Position numbers and translations under genes: made by a program. This document shows, one piece after another, positions 24,427-35,395 of a stretch of DNA of 64,000 nucleotides. Each line of letters starts with the position of its first letter. The stretch's first letter is position 1. The notes beneath the pieces are model-generated. The model had not been told where the DNA came from. It searched no databases and was given only the letters and a program-made list of their open reading frames with translations. Origin of the DNA: Microbacterium sp. 1.5R (lineage in GTDB: Bacteria; Actinomycetota; Actinomycetes; Actinomycetales; Microbacteriaceae); assembly GCF_007667425.1 (NCBI RefSeq), contig NZ_VDRC01000002.1:1-64000 (forward strand). The letters run 5' to 3'.

Positions 24427-24463
24427 GAAGACCCCCGGCCGCTGAGCGGAACCGGGGGTCTTC
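24427..24463. terminator. Bidirectional terminator between the M23 peptidase gene and ppa
   Basis: GAAGACCCCCGG (24427-24438) and CCGGGGGTCTTC (24452-24463) form a perfect 12-bp stem with a 13-nt loop between convergent genes. Confidence 0.8.
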
Positions 24464-24487
24464 GACGTTCGTGCGCGGCGGCGCTGG

Positions 24488-24979
24488 TCAGTGACCCTGC
24501 TCGCCGAAACGGGCGATCGCCTCGTCGAGGATGCGCTCGGCCTCGGCCTTGTCGCCCCATGCGTCGACCTTGACCCACTTGTTCGGCTCGAGGTCCTTGT
24601 AGTGCTCGAAGAAGTGCGCGATCTCCTTCTTCGTGTACTCGGCGATGTCGTCGATGTCCTGGATGTGCGCCCAGCGCGGATCCTTCGACAGCACGGCCAC
24701 GAGCTTGTCGTCTCCGCCAGCCTCATCGCTCATCTTGAGCACGGCGACCGGACGCACCTCGACGACGACGCCCGGGTAGATGGCGTGGTCGAGCAGCACG
24801 AGCACGTCGAGCGGGTCGCCGTCCTCGCCGAGAGTGTTGTCGAAGTAGCCGTAGTCGGCCGGGTACCCGAAGGTCGTGTAGAGCACGCGGTCGAGGTGCA
24901 CTCGCCCGGTCTCGTGGTCGACCTCGTACTTCACGCGGCTGCCGCGCGGAATCTCGATGACGGCGTCGTGTGCGCCCAT
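24488..24979 (-). CDS. ppa: Inorganic pyrophosphatase
   Basis: A 163-residue family I soluble pyrophosphatase, which hydrolyses PPi from biosynthetic reactions. Motifs: EIPRGSRVKYEVD, LYTTFGYPADYGYF, the DGDPLDVLV active-site signature, and VKVDAWGDKAEAERI near the end. Length is standard for bacteria. The start at 24979 follows a GAGGAG ribosome binding site at proper spacing. Confidence 0.97.
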   Translation of the reverse strand: MGAHDAVIEIPRGSRVKYEVDHETGRVHLDRVLYTTFGYPADYGYFDNTLGEDGDPLDVLVLLDHAIYPGVVVEVRPVAVLKMSDEAGGDDKLVAVLSKDPRWAHIQDIDDIAEYTKKEIAHFFEHYKDLEPNKWVKVDAWGDKAEAERILDEAIARFGEQGH

Positions 24980-25022
24980 GCGTGTGCTCCTCAGAAAAGA
25001 CGGGTGGATGCCGCGGACCAGC

Positions 25023-25658
25023 CTACCCGTGAGCAGCATCCCGCCGCCGGACGCCGCGATCGATGAGACGCGTGACGAGTCCGGTGGCGAGCAGCAGGAG
25101 CAGGCCGGCATAGGTGTGGTCGGGCAGCAGCAGAGCGATCGCGAGCGCGACCGCGAAGAGGACGATGGCCGACAGGTCGCCGATCACACCAGCGCGCAGC
25201 GTCGCCGGCGACGCGGTCGTGAGACCCGGGTTCCTCTGCAGGTAGATCCAGGCGGCGAGCGTCGTGACCTGCGTGAGGATCAGGGTCCCGATGTAGACCA
25301 CGGTCTGCAGCGCGTCGGTCGACATCTGGCCGATCATCGCCGTCGGCACCGGCAGCCACACGATCGTCACCATCCACGCGACGTTGATCCACAGCAGCGG
25401 GCCGGTCATCCATTCGACGTCGCGGTACTGATTGTGATGACCGATCCAGAACGTCGCGATCAGCACGAAGCTCAGTGCGAAGCTCAGCAACTGTCCCGAG
25501 TGCTCCGTGAAGAACTCGGCCGTCGTCAGCTTGCCCGACGCCGCCTCCGACACCGCCTCCATGAGCGGCAGGATAAGGAGGGTCATCGCGATCGCGACGA
25601 CCGCGTCCACGAAGGCCTTGAAGCGCTCTGGTCGGAATCGCGAGGAGTCGTCTGCCAC
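25023..25658 (-). CDS. TMEM175-like (DUF1211) membrane protein
   Basis: A 211-residue protein with six hydrophobic helices. The first carries the family motif FKAFVDAVVAIAMTLLILPL, matching the F-S/V-D-x-V-x-A-I-x-x-T-L-L filter helix of TMEM175 potassium channels. A WIGHHNQYRDVEW segment follows helix 2. Function as a K+ channel is by family. The GTG start lies 6 nt after a reverse TAGTCT box (25670-25665), indicating a leaderless transcript, back to back with tilS. Confidence 0.82.
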   Translation of the reverse strand: MADDSSRFRPERFKAFVDAVVAIAMTLLILPLMEAVSEAASGKLTTAEFFTEHSGQLLSFALSFVLIATFWIGHHNQYRDVEWMTGPLLWINVAWMVTIVWLPVPTAMIGQMSTDALQTVVYIGTLILTQVTTLAAWIYLQRNPGLTTASPATLRAGVIGDLSAIVLFAVALAIALLLPDHTYAGLLLLLATGLVTRLIDRGVRRRDAAHG

Positions 25659-25724
25659 GGCGCCAGACTAGGGCGCGCAGGGCCGGCCGCGCGAGAGGCA
25701 GGCGGCGTGATCTACCGTGGGAAC

Positions 25725-26711
25725 GTGCCGTCGCTTCCCCCCGCCATCGCCGAGATCCGCCTGGCCGTGCGCACCGCGCTCGCCGACCTGCCGGAGGGGT
25801 CGACCGTGGTCGTCGCGCTCTCCGGCGGCGCCGATTCGCTCGCGCTCGCCGCGGCGACGGCGTTCGAAGCGCCGAAGCTCGGTCTGCGTGCGGGGACGCT
25901 CACCGTCGATCACGGCTTGCAGGACGGGTCGGATGCCGTCGCTCGCCGTGCCGCGGAGGGCGCCGCCGCCCTCGGACTCGGCGCGCTCGTCGTGCGGGTC
26001 GAGGTGGGCGGCGAGGGCGGACCCGAAGCGGCCGCCCGAGACGCCCGGTACCGCGTCCTCGCCGAGGGAGCTGCGGATGCCGGAGCGGTCGCCGTGCTGC
26101 TCGGTCACACGCTCGACGATCAGGCGGAGTCCGTGCTGCTCGGGCTCGCCAGGGGATCGGGAGCGGCCAGTCTGCAGGGGATGGCGCCCCTCCGCATCGA
26201 CGAGGACGGCCTCCGCTGGATCCGGCCCATGCTGGGCGTGCGCCGCGAGACGACGCGGGCGTTCTGCGCGGCATCCGCTCTCGATGTGTGGGACGACCCG
26301 CACAACGCCGATCCCCGCTTCGCGCGGGTGCGGGTGCGCGACCGGGCGCTGCCGGTGCTGGAGGCCGAACTCGGCCCGGGTGTCGCCGAGGCGCTCGCCC
26401 GCACGGCCGAGCAGCTGCGCGAAGACGCCGAGGCGTTCGACGAGATGATCCACGAGACGATCGAGGACATCGTCGAACATGCCGAAGCCGGCATCTCGGT
26501 GAGCGCGGCCGCCCTCGCCGCCAATCCCGCCGCGCTGCGGAACCGCATCATCCGCCTCGTGGTCGACAGCGAGTTCGGAGCCAGCCTGACCCGGGTGCAG
26601 ACGCTCGAAGTCGCGCGCCTGGCCACCGAGTGGGCGGGTCAGGGGCCGATCGATCTGCCCGGATGCTCCGCCCGACGCGTCGGCGGCCGGATCGTCTTCA
26701 CCGCGAGCTGA
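25725..26711 (+). CDS. tilS: tRNA(Ile)-lysidine synthase
   Basis: A 328-residue enzyme that converts C34 of tRNA-Ile(CAU) to lysidine. The PP-loop motif VVVALSGGADSLALAAA is near residue 26-42, followed by GTLTVDHGLQDGSDAVARRA and LLGHTLDDQAESVLLGLARG, all conserved in TilS. The C-terminal substrate-binding part is short, as usual in actinobacteria. The GTG at 25725 is chosen over one at 25707 because it lies exactly 6 nt after TACCGT (25713-25718), the leaderless pattern of neighbouring genes. Confidence 0.93.
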   Translation: MPSLPPAIAEIRLAVRTALADLPEGSTVVVALSGGADSLALAAATAFEAPKLGLRAGTLTVDHGLQDGSDAVARRAAEGAAALGLGALVVRVEVGGEGGPEAAARDARYRVLAEGAADAGAVAVLLGHTLDDQAESVLLGLARGSGAASLQGMAPLRIDEDGLRWIRPMLGVRRETTRAFCAASALDVWDDPHNADPRFARVRVRDRALPVLEAELGPGVAEALARTAEQLREDAEAFDEMIHETIEDIVEHAEAGISVSAAALAANPAALRNRIIRLVVDSEFGASLTRVQTLEVARLATEWAGQGPIDLPGCSARRVGGRIVFTAS

Positions 26712-26729
26712 CCCGCTCCGCTTCGCGCG

Positions 26730-27269
26730 CTACTTCTTGCCGAAGAGCCCGCCCAGCACGCCGCCGAGCAGGTCGCCGATGCCGCCGCCGCCCGACTTCG
26801 AGTCGCCGCCGCCGAGCAGCCCGCCGATCACGTCGCCGAGGCCACCGCCGCCCGACTGCTGGCCGCTGGACGAGGTGTCCTTGCTCTTCGTCGCGTTCGC
26901 GATGAGTCCCATCACGATCGGGGCGAGGATGGGCAGCAGCTTGCCGAAGTCGATGCCCGCCGTCTCCTTCGACTCGTTGAGCTTCTTCGTGACCTTCGTC
27001 TCGTCTGCGCCGAGGATGTGCGAGACGATCTTGCCGCCGTCCTTCTGGTCGATGTCGTCGACCTTCTTCGCGCTCCCCGAGCCCTGGTGGCGCTTCAGGG
27101 CGTTCTCGATCGCCGACGACCCCTCCGACGTCGAGGCGTTCTTTGCGAGTCCGCTGAGCAGCACCGCGCCGCCCTGCTCGACCGCGGCCCTGGCCTCGTC
27201 GTGCGAGACGCCCAGCTTCGCGGCGACGTCGTCGATCGGGACCTGCTTCAGGATGTCGTCGAGAGCCAT
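26730..27269 (-). CDS. DUF937 domain protein
   Basis: A 179-residue protein. The start MALDDILKQVPIDDVAAKLG, then VEQGGAVLLSGLAKNA and ADETKVTKKLNES, is typical of DUF937. A hydrophobic segment LLPILAPIVMGLIA (about 110-125) precedes a Gly/Ser-rich tail with repeated GGLLGG units. The family has no established function. The ATG at 27269 follows GGAAGGA; an ATG 15 nt upstream lacks a ribosome binding site. Confidence 0.85.
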   Translation of the reverse strand: MALDDILKQVPIDDVAAKLGVSHDEARAAVEQGGAVLLSGLAKNASTSEGSSAIENALKRHQGSGSAKKVDDIDQKDGGKIVSHILGADETKVTKKLNESKETAGIDFGKLLPILAPIVMGLIANATKSKDTSSSGQQSGGGGLGDVIGGLLGGGDSKSGGGGIGDLLGGVLGGLFGKK

Positions 27270-27397
27270 GAGGATTCCTTCCATCAGGGGCGGTCGCCCG
27301 TGTCACCGCCCAGGGTAGTGCGCACCGACGACACCAGGGGAGGGGCTGGACACGACCGTCGGCCTGAGCATCCGCCGTCGTCGCCTAAAATCGATCC

Positions 27398-27949
27398 ATG
27401 CGCGCCGCCGAGATCCAGGACGACCTTGCACAGATCCTCGTCACCGAGGAGGAGATCGTCGCGAAGCTCGACGAGCTCGCCGCTCAGGTGGCTGCCGACT
27501 ACGACGGCAAGGACCTCATCCTCGTCGGCGTCCTCAAGGGCGCCGTGATGGTGATGGCCGACTTCGCCAGGGCGCTGCCCTTCCACGCCCCGATGGACTG
27601 GATGGCCGTGTCGAGCTACGGCGCGAGCACGAAGTCGAGCGGCGTGGTGCAGATCCGCAAGGACCTCGACACCGACCTGAACGGCAAGCACGTGCTGATC
27701 GTCGAGGACATCATCGATTCGGGACTCACGCTCAGCTGGCTGCTCGAGAACTTCGGCTCGCGCGGAGCGGCGTCGATCGAGGTGCTCGCGCTGCTCCGCA
27801 AGCCCGAGGCGGCCAAGGTGCACATCGACTGCAAGTACGTCGGCTTCGACATCCCCACCGACTTCGTCGTCGGCTACGGGCTCGACTACGACGAGCGCTA
27901 CCGCAACCTGCGTGACGTCGCGGTGCTCGCGCCCCACGTGTACTCCTGA
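27398..27949 (+). CDS. hpt: Hypoxanthine phosphoribosyltransferase
   Basis: A 183-residue purine salvage enzyme making IMP or GMP from hypoxanthine or guanine and PRPP. The PRPP-binding signature VLIVEDIIDSGLTLSWL is intact, the LKGAVMVMADFAR loop and GFDIPTDFVVGYGLDYDE C-terminal motif are as in the family. The tilS-hpt-ftsH order is widely conserved. TAAAAT (27386-27391) ends 6 nt before the ATG, so the transcript is probably leaderless. Confidence 0.96.
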   Translation: MRAAEIQDDLAQILVTEEEIVAKLDELAAQVAADYDGKDLILVGVLKGAVMVMADFARALPFHAPMDWMAVSSYGASTKSSGVVQIRKDLDTDLNGKHVLIVEDIIDSGLTLSWLLENFGSRGAASIEVLALLRKPEAAKVHIDCKYVGFDIPTDFVVGYGLDYDERYRNLRDVAVLAPHVYS

Positions 27950-28015
27950 GAAGCCGTACGCCGTGGGTGAACGCACAGCGGTCACCTAGGGCGTGCGCGA
28001 TACGCTGATCCGACC

Positions 28016-30016
<2,001 letters not shown>

Positions 30017-30018
30017 TC

Positions 30019-30621
30019 GTGAGCGTCGACAGGACGCGGATCGAGCGGCTCACGCGTGAGCTCCTCGAGGCGATCGGGGAGGACCCTGATCGACCCGGGC
30101 TCCGCCAGACGCCGGCGCGCATGGCCGACCTGTACTCGGAGTTCTTCGCCGGTGTCGGAGAGGATGCCGCGGCACCCCTCGCGCGCACCATCAGCGTCTC
30201 GCGCGGCCCGGCGCCTGACACCCTCCCCTCGGGAGCGGTGCTGCTCCGCGACATCCGGTTCCGGTCGGTGTGCGAGCATCACCTGCTCCCGTTCGCCGGC
30301 CACGCCCACATCGCCTACCTCCCCGGCGAGCAGGTCGTCGGACTCGGCGCCCTCGTGCGGGTCGTGGAGATCCTCGCGACGCGTCCTCAGGTGCAGGAGC
30401 GGCTCGGCGAGCAGATCGCCGATGTCATCGCCGACAACCTCGATTCGCGCGGGGTGCTGGTGGTGCTCGACGCGAGCCATGGCTGCGTGACGATGCGCGG
30501 CGGCCGCCAGCCCGAGGCCTCGACCCTGACGATCGCGGCCCGCGGCGAGTACACCGACGCCGTCGCCCGCGCCGAGCTCATCGCCCTGATCGGCGCATCG
30601 ACCGGGTCATCGCGCGGATGA
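30019..30621 (+). CDS. folE: GTP cyclohydrolase I
   Basis: A 200-residue enzyme catalysing the first step of folate synthesis, GTP to dihydroneopterin triphosphate. Signature FRSVCEHHLLPFAGHAHIAY holds the zinc Cys and His; RLGEQIADVIADNL and GCVTMRGGR are also conserved. The GTG start lies just after the ftsH stop, and the folP ATG overlaps its stop (ATGA). Confidence 0.96.
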   Translation: MSVDRTRIERLTRELLEAIGEDPDRPGLRQTPARMADLYSEFFAGVGEDAAAPLARTISVSRGPAPDTLPSGAVLLRDIRFRSVCEHHLLPFAGHAHIAYLPGEQVVGLGALVRVVEILATRPQVQERLGEQIADVIADNLDSRGVLVVLDASHGCVTMRGGRQPEASTLTIAARGEYTDAVARAELIALIGASTGSSRG

Positions 30622-31421
30622 CCGGTATCTGGGGCATCGTCAATGTGACGCCTGATTCGTTCAGCGACGGCGGTCGCTACCTCGATGTGGATCGCGCGGT
30701 CGAGCACGGCCTGCGGCTCCGAGCCGATGGTGCCGCGGTGCTCGACGTCGGCGGCGAATCGACCAGGCCCGGCGCGGAGCGCGTGGGCGCCGAGGCCGAG
30801 CAGCAGCGCGTGATCCCCGTCATCGAACGACTCGTCGCGGCCGGAGCCCCGGTCAGCATCGACACGCTCAACGCCGCGACGGCCGACGCCGCCGTGCGGG
30901 CCGGCGCGCGCATCGTCAACGACGTCTCCGGCGGACTCGCCGACCCCGACATGCGCGATGTCGTCGCGGCATCCGGAGCCGACTACGCGATCGGTCACTG
31001 GCGCGGATTCTCCGACGACATGTACGCCCGCGCCGAGTATCACCGCGTCGCCCGCGAGGTCGCGGGCGAGCTGCAGGAGCGAATGGGCGAGGCAGCCGCG
31101 GCGGGCATCGCGCCGTCACGGATCATCCTGGACCCCGGCATCGGCTTCGCCAAGGCGGGCGCCCAGAACTGGGAGGTACTGCGCGGTCTCGACGAGATCG
31201 TCGCGCTCGGTCCGCGTGTGCTCGTCGGCACGTCGCGCAAGAGGTTCCTCGCCGAGTCCCTGCCGGACGACCCGGAGGGGGGCGTGAGCGAAGAACGCCG
31301 TGACCTCGCCACTGCCGTGACCAGCGCCCTCGCGATGCACGCCGGGGCCTGGGCCGTCCGCGTCCACCACGTTGCCGCCACCCGCGACGCTCTCGCGATC
31401 GCGCGTGCCTGGGAGGGTTGA
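30618..31421 (+). CDS. folP: Dihydropteroate synthase
   Basis: A 267-residue TIM-barrel enzyme joining p-aminobenzoate to the pterin pyrophosphate; target of sulfonamides. Motifs: GIVNVTPDSFSDGGRYLD, VLDVGGESTRPGAERV, VNDVSGG, ILDPGIGFAKAGAQNWEVLR and LVGTSRKRF. The start overlaps the folE stop by 4 bp. Confidence 0.96.
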   Translation: MTGIWGIVNVTPDSFSDGGRYLDVDRAVEHGLRLRADGAAVLDVGGESTRPGAERVGAEAEQQRVIPVIERLVAAGAPVSIDTLNAATADAAVRAGARIVNDVSGGLADPDMRDVVAASGADYAIGHWRGFSDDMYARAEYHRVAREVAGELQERMGEAAAAGIAPSRIILDPGIGFAKAGAQNWEVLRGLDEIVALGPRVLVGTSRKRFLAESLPDDPEGGVSEERRDLATAVTSALAMHAGAWAVRVHHVAATRDALAIARAWEG

Positions 31422-31425
31422 CCGT

Positions 31426-31818
31426 ATGGACATCATCGACGAGATCGCCCTGACCGGGCTCACGGTGTTCGGCCGTCACGGCGTGTACGACCACGAACGG
31501 GAGAACGGCCAGGAGTTTACGATCGACGTGCGGCTCTCGATGCCGCTGCGCGACGCTGCGGCATCCGACGACGTCGCCGACACCGTGCACTACGGCGAGC
31601 TGGCCGAGAGGATCGCCGACGTCGTCGGCGGAGAGCCGGTGAACCTGATCGAGACCCTCGCCGAGCGCATCGCCGACGTCGCGCTCGACGACCGGCGCGT
31701 GCGCGCGGCGACCGTGACGGTGCACAAGCCGCACGCCCCCATCCCGCTGTCCTTCGCCGACGTCTCCGTGACCGTGCGCCGCACGCGGACGCTCTCCGCC
31801 GAGGAGGTCTCTCCATGA
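31426..31818 (+). CDS. folB: Dihydroneopterin aldolase
   Basis: A 130-residue enzyme that cleaves dihydroneopterin to the hydroxymethyl pterin. Motifs: IALTGLTVFGRHGVYDHERE, TVHYGELAERI, LIETLAERIADVAL and VTVHKPHAPIPLSFADVSVT. The start follows the folP stop by 4 bp after a GGGAGG ribosome binding site; folK overlaps its end by ATGA. Confidence 0.95.
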   Translation: MDIIDEIALTGLTVFGRHGVYDHERENGQEFTIDVRLSMPLRDAAASDDVADTVHYGELAERIADVVGGEPVNLIETLAERIADVALDDRRVRAATVTVHKPHAPIPLSFADVSVTVRRTRTLSAEEVSP

Positions 31819-32354
31819 GCCGCACCCTGACCATGCCGCCGAATCTGCCCGGCCCTCGGCCTTCCCGACCCGAGACCGTCGCGGTCGTCGCGCTCGGAGC
31901 GAATCTCGGCGAGCGGGAGGAGACGATCCGTGCGGCCGCCGCGCGCATCGCCCGCCTGCCCCTGGTGTCGGAGGTGCAGCTCTCGCCGTTGCACGAGACC
32001 GTCGCGGTGCGGGTCGACGGCCCGGATCCCGAGGCCCCGGCGTATGTGAACGCCGTCGCGCTGGTCACGACGCGCCTCGCTCCGTCGGTGCTGTTGGGCA
32101 TGCTGCACGCCATCGAGGAGGAGAACGGGCGCGAACGCCACGAGCGATGGGGCGACCGCACCCTCGACCTCGACCTGATCGCCTACGGCGACGAGACATC
32201 GGATGCCGAGGCGATGCTGCTCCCGCATCCGCGTGCCGCCGAGCGGCTCTTCGTGCTCGACCCGTGGCTCGACCTCGACCCCGATGCGGTGCTGCCCGGG
32301 CGTGGCCGGGTCGCGGACGTCGCTGCCGCTCTGCGCGAGAGGGGCGACGGATGA
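31815..32354 (+). CDS. folK: 2-amino-4-hydroxy-6-hydroxymethyldihydropteridine pyrophosphokinase
   Basis: A 179-residue HPPK, which activates the pterin for FolP. Motifs: VALGANLGEREETIRAA, LLGMLHAIEEENGRERHERW, GDRTLDLDLIAYGDE and LPHPRAAERLFVLDPW. It is translationally coupled at both ends. This completes folE-folP-folB-folK in one transcript. Confidence 0.96.
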   Translation: MSRTLTMPPNLPGPRPSRPETVAVVALGANLGEREETIRAAAARIARLPLVSEVQLSPLHETVAVRVDGPDPEAPAYVNAVALVTTRLAPSVLLGMLHAIEEENGRERHERWGDRTLDLDLIAYGDETSDAEAMLLPHPRAAERLFVLDPWLDLDPDAVLPGRGRVADVAAALRERGDG

Positions 32355-32848
32355 GGCGCACGTCGATCGGAGTCCTCCTCGTTCTCGCGCTGCTCGCGAC
32401 CGGGGCGGGCTTCCTGCTCGATCATGTGCTCACGGTGATGGGGCGGGTCACGTTCACCCCGTCGCTCCTCCTTCCGCTGCTCCTCCTCCTCATCGCGGCC
32501 GCCGCGCTGTCGGTCGCCTGGCCGGTGCGCGCGAGCGTGCGCAGCGGCGCACGCATCGACCCGTTCCGTGCGACGCGGGCCGTGACCCTCGCGAGGGCCT
32601 CCAGCCTGCTCGGCGCGATCATGGCCGGGTTCGGAGCCGGGCTGCTCGTCTTCCTCCTGTCGCGGCCCGTTGATCCCCCGGTAGGGTCGACTGTGGCGAT
32701 GCTGGCGCTGATCGGGAGTGCGATCGTGCTCGCGATCGCTGCACTCGTCGCCGAACAGTTCTGCACCCTGCCGAAGGATCCTGATGACTCAGAGCCCAGA
32801 GACCGAGCCGGGGACCCCGGCCCCGCTGAACTCGGCGGAGGTCACTGA
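32351..32848 (+). CDS. DUF3180 membrane protein
   Basis: A 165-residue protein with four hydrophobic helices, conserved immediately after folK in actinobacteria (DUF3180). MRRTSIGVLLVLALLATGAG begins helix 1. It starts with an ATGA overlap on folK. The polar C-terminus (about 145-165) overlaps the next gene by 65 bp. Function unknown. Confidence 0.85.
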   Translation: MRRTSIGVLLVLALLATGAGFLLDHVLTVMGRVTFTPSLLLPLLLLLIAAAALSVAWPVRASVRSGARIDPFRATRAVTLARASSLLGAIMAGFGAGLLVFLLSRPVDPPVGSTVAMLALIGSAIVLAIAALVAEQFCTLPKDPDDSEPRDRAGDPGPAELGGGH

Positions 32849-33380
32849 CCGCGCGGCCCTCGACGCCGGCACCTATACGCAGCTGCGAACGGTGCGCAGC
32901 GAGGCCCGCCTCGAACTCGACGGCGCCTGGCACCAGATCTCGCCGCGCTATGTCGTGTCGCAGATCGTGCAGAACGTGATCTTCATCGCCGTCATCGTCG
33001 CCATCGCCGCGGCGCTGGCACTCGTGCTGCACCAGACCTGGGCGTGGATCCCTGCCGGCGTGATCGTCGTGATCACTCTGATCACCCTGATCATCCTCCC
33101 GCGTCAGGCGAAGGCGATCGGCTACATGCTGCGCGACGACGACATCGTGTTCCGCAAGGGCATCCTGTGGCAGCGCATGATCGCCGTGCCATACGGTCGC
33201 ATGCAGCTCGTCGACATCACCCAGGGGCCGCTCGACCGCGCGTTCGGAGTGACGCAGTTGAAGATGGTGACCGCGGCGGCGACCACCGGCGTGCAGATCC
33301 CCGGGCTCACGCAGGCCGCCGCTGAAGCGCTGCGCGACACGCTGATCGAGGTCGCCGAGACCCGCCGGACCGGCCTGTGA
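32784..33380 (+). CDS. PH-domain (bPH2, YdbS-like) membrane protein
   Basis: A 198-residue protein with two central helices (about 70-115) then a bacterial PH domain: MLRDDDIVFRKGILWQRMIA and PYGRMQLVDITQGPLDRAFG, as in YdbS. The ATG at 32784 after AAGGA lies inside the upstream gene, giving an unusual 65-bp overlap. Its stop overlaps the GTG of the larger PH-domain gene (GTGA, 33377-33380). YdbS/YdbT pairs are known from Bacillus; exact role unclear. Confidence 0.85.
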   Translation: MTQSPETEPGTPAPLNSAEVTDRAALDAGTYTQLRTVRSEARLELDGAWHQISPRYVVSQIVQNVIFIAVIVAIAAALALVLHQTWAWIPAGVIVVITLITLIILPRQAKAIGYMLRDDDIVFRKGILWQRMIAVPYGRMQLVDITQGPLDRAFGVTQLKMVTAAATTGVQIPGLTQAAAEALRDTLIEVAETRRTGL

Positions 33381-35395
33381 GCGAGCCGCAGCTGCCGCCG
33401 CCCGGAGTCACGACACCGACGCCGCCACGGCGCGGCGATTCGACGACCCTCGCTGACGGCGAGTGGCACCGGATGCATCCGCTCACCCCGCTCTTCAAGG
33501 GTGGGCTGGCGCTCATCATCGTCGCCGGAATCGCGGTCGCGAACCTCCGCGACCGTCTCATCGCCTGGTTCGTCGACCTGTTCACGCCTGAAGAGGCGCA
33601 CTACGACCAGTACGGCGGGGGAGACCCCGTCGAATGGGTGCTCGCCAACAACCTGATCCTCGTGGTGCTGCTGAGCGTGCTCGGACTCGCGGCAGTGCTC
33701 GTGGCCGTCTTCTGGCTGGTCTGGCGGTTCCAGCAGTTCCGGATCACCGGCGATCACGTCGAGGTGCGCAAGGGCATCGTCTTCCGCTCGCACCGCCGCG
33801 CCCCGCTCGACCGGGTGCAGGGCGTCAACCTCACTCGTCCGTTCCCGGCGCGGATCATCGGTCTCGCGAAGCTCGAGGTGGTCGGTGCCGGCACCGACTC
33901 CAACGTCGAGCTCGAGTACCTCGCCACGGCGCGCGCCGAATCGGTGCGCGCCGACATCCTTCGCCTCGCGTCCGGCGCGCGAGCCGCCCGGCAGTCGGCG
34001 GTCGCCGGCGCGGCCCGGGTGCCCGGTGCCGACGGCGCGAACGGGGATGCCGCGGGCGCGACGCCGACCGCGCCGGGTTCGGCCCGCGCACAGCTCGTCG
34101 GATCGATGAACGACGGCGTCAACGGACTCATCGGCGGTGTCGACCTGGCCGACGTCGAGCCGGAGAGCGTCGTCAAGATCCCGACAGGACGCCTCGTCGG
34201 GGCGCAGCTCATCTCGAGCGTGCTGTGGCTGGTGTTCTTCGGCGTCATCTTCCTCGTCGCGATCGGCGGCATCCTCATCGGATCCGTTCTCGACGGCGAC
34301 CCCCTGGGCGACCTCATCGGTCTCGGTCTCGGTCTCGGCATGGGGATCCCGCTCGTGATCGCCGTGATCGGAATCACCTGGGCGCAGATCTCGAAGTCGC
34401 TGCGGTACTCGATCGCACCGACACCCGACGGTGTGCGCATCACCTACGGCCTGCTGACGACGGTGACCGAGACGCTTCCCCCCGGCCGCATCTTCGCGGT
34501 CGAGGTGTCGCAGTCGCTGCTGTGGCGCCCGTTCGGGTGGTGGACGATCCGCATCAACCGCATGAGCGGCAAGAGCGCGGCGCAGCAGCAGTCGGGCAGC
34601 GCCCAGCAGTTCAACGTCGTCCTGCCGGTGGGCAAGCGCGCCGACGTCGAACGGGTGCTGGCGCTGGTGCTGCCTGACGCTCCGGTCTCCGACATCCCGC
34701 TGGTGTGGGAGCACGGCATCCTGGGTCCCGCTGACGGCGACCCGTACCGCACCATGCCCGGCCGCGCCTGGTGGCGGCGCCCGCTGTCGTGGAAGCGGCA
34801 GGGCTACTTCCTGTCCGACTTCGGACTGCTGCTGCGCCGCGGTGTTCTCTGGCGCAAGCTCGCGATCTTCCCGCTCGCGCGCCTGCAGGGCGTCTCGCTC
34901 TCCCAGGGCCCGATCGACCGTGCGCAGCGGGTCTCAGGTGCCCAGATCCACTCGGTGCAGGGGGTCATCACGGGATACATCTCGGCTCTCGAGATGACCG
35001 ATGCCCTGTTCCTGCTCGACGGCGTCAGCGCGGCGGCCGCGAGGGCAGCCGCTATGGACCACACCCATCGCTGGGGGGAGTACGACGCTGCGGATGCCGC
35101 AGCCGTGGCGGATCTCGACGGAGCGGGTCGTGCGGCGACTGAGCCGCCGGCTCCGCCCGCGGGGCAGCCGCCGGTCGCGCCGCCGCCCGTGGGGCGGCCG
35201 CCAGTACCGCCGGTCGCGTCGCCACCCGTGGGGCAGCCGCCGGTGCCGCCGGTCGCGTCGCCACCCGTGGGGCAGCCGCCGGTGCCGCCGGTCGCGCCGC
35301 CACCCGTGGGGCAGCCTCCCGCTGCTCCCGCCGCCCCGCCCGCACCGCCGGCGCCTCCGGTGCCGCCCGCACCCCCGGCTCCGACCGGTGAGTGA
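33377..35395 (+). CDS. Multi-PH-domain (YdbT-like) membrane protein with Pro-rich repeat tail
   Basis: A 672-residue protein. Pairs of hydrophobic helices (about 40-60, 92-115, 275-330) alternate with three bPH2 domains marked by VEVRKGIVFRSHRRAPLDRV, ITYGLLTTVTETLPPGRIFA and LRRGVLWRKLAIFPLARLQG. The C-terminus (about 590-672) is Pro-rich with 13-residue repeats PPVPPVASPPVGQ, probably facing the cytoplasm. It is coupled to its smaller partner by GTGA. Confidence 0.85.
   Translation: MSEPQLPPPGVTTPTPPRRGDSTTLADGEWHRMHPLTPLFKGGLALIIVAGIAVANLRDRLIAWFVDLFTPEEAHYDQYGGGDPVEWVLANNLILVVLLSVLGLAAVLVAVFWLVWRFQQFRITGDHVEVRKGIVFRSHRRAPLDRVQGVNLTRPFPARIIGLAKLEVVGAGTDSNVELEYLATARAESVRADILRLASGARAARQSAVAGAARVPGADGANGDAAGATPTAPGSARAQLVGSMNDGVNGLIGGVDLADVEPESVVKIPTGRLVGAQLISSVLWLVFFGVIFLVAIGGILIGSVLDGDPLGDLIGLGLGLGMGIPLVIAVIGITWAQISKSLRYSIAPTPDGVRITYGLLTTVTETLPPGRIFAVEVSQSLLWRPFGWWTIRINRMSGKSAAQQQSGSAQQFNVVLPVGKRADVERVLALVLPDAPVSDIPLVWEHGILGPADGDPYRTMPGRAWWRRPLSWKRQGYFLSDFGLLLRRGVLWRKLAIFPLARLQGVSLSQGPIDRAQRVSGAQIHSVQGVITGYISALEMTDALFLLDGVSAAAARAAAMDHTHRWGEYDAADAAAVADLDGAGRAATEPPAPPAGQPPVAPPPVGRPPVPPVASPPVGQPPVPPVASPPVGQPPVPPVAPPPVGQPPAAPAAPPAPPAPPVPPAPPAPTGE
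35185..35313 (+). repeat. 39-bp tandem repeats in the PH-domain gene
   Basis: Three to four near-identical 39-bp units encode PPVPPVASPPVGQ, with PPVAPPPVGR before and PPVAPPPVGQ after as diverged copies. The unit keeps the frame, so copy number can vary between strains. Confidence 0.8.

Noticed and set aside
24957..26711. 584-residue frame that would add 256 residues to TilS
   Set aside because: The added part is antisense to ppa and the TMEM175-like gene; TilS homology begins at 25725 with a leaderless promoter in front.
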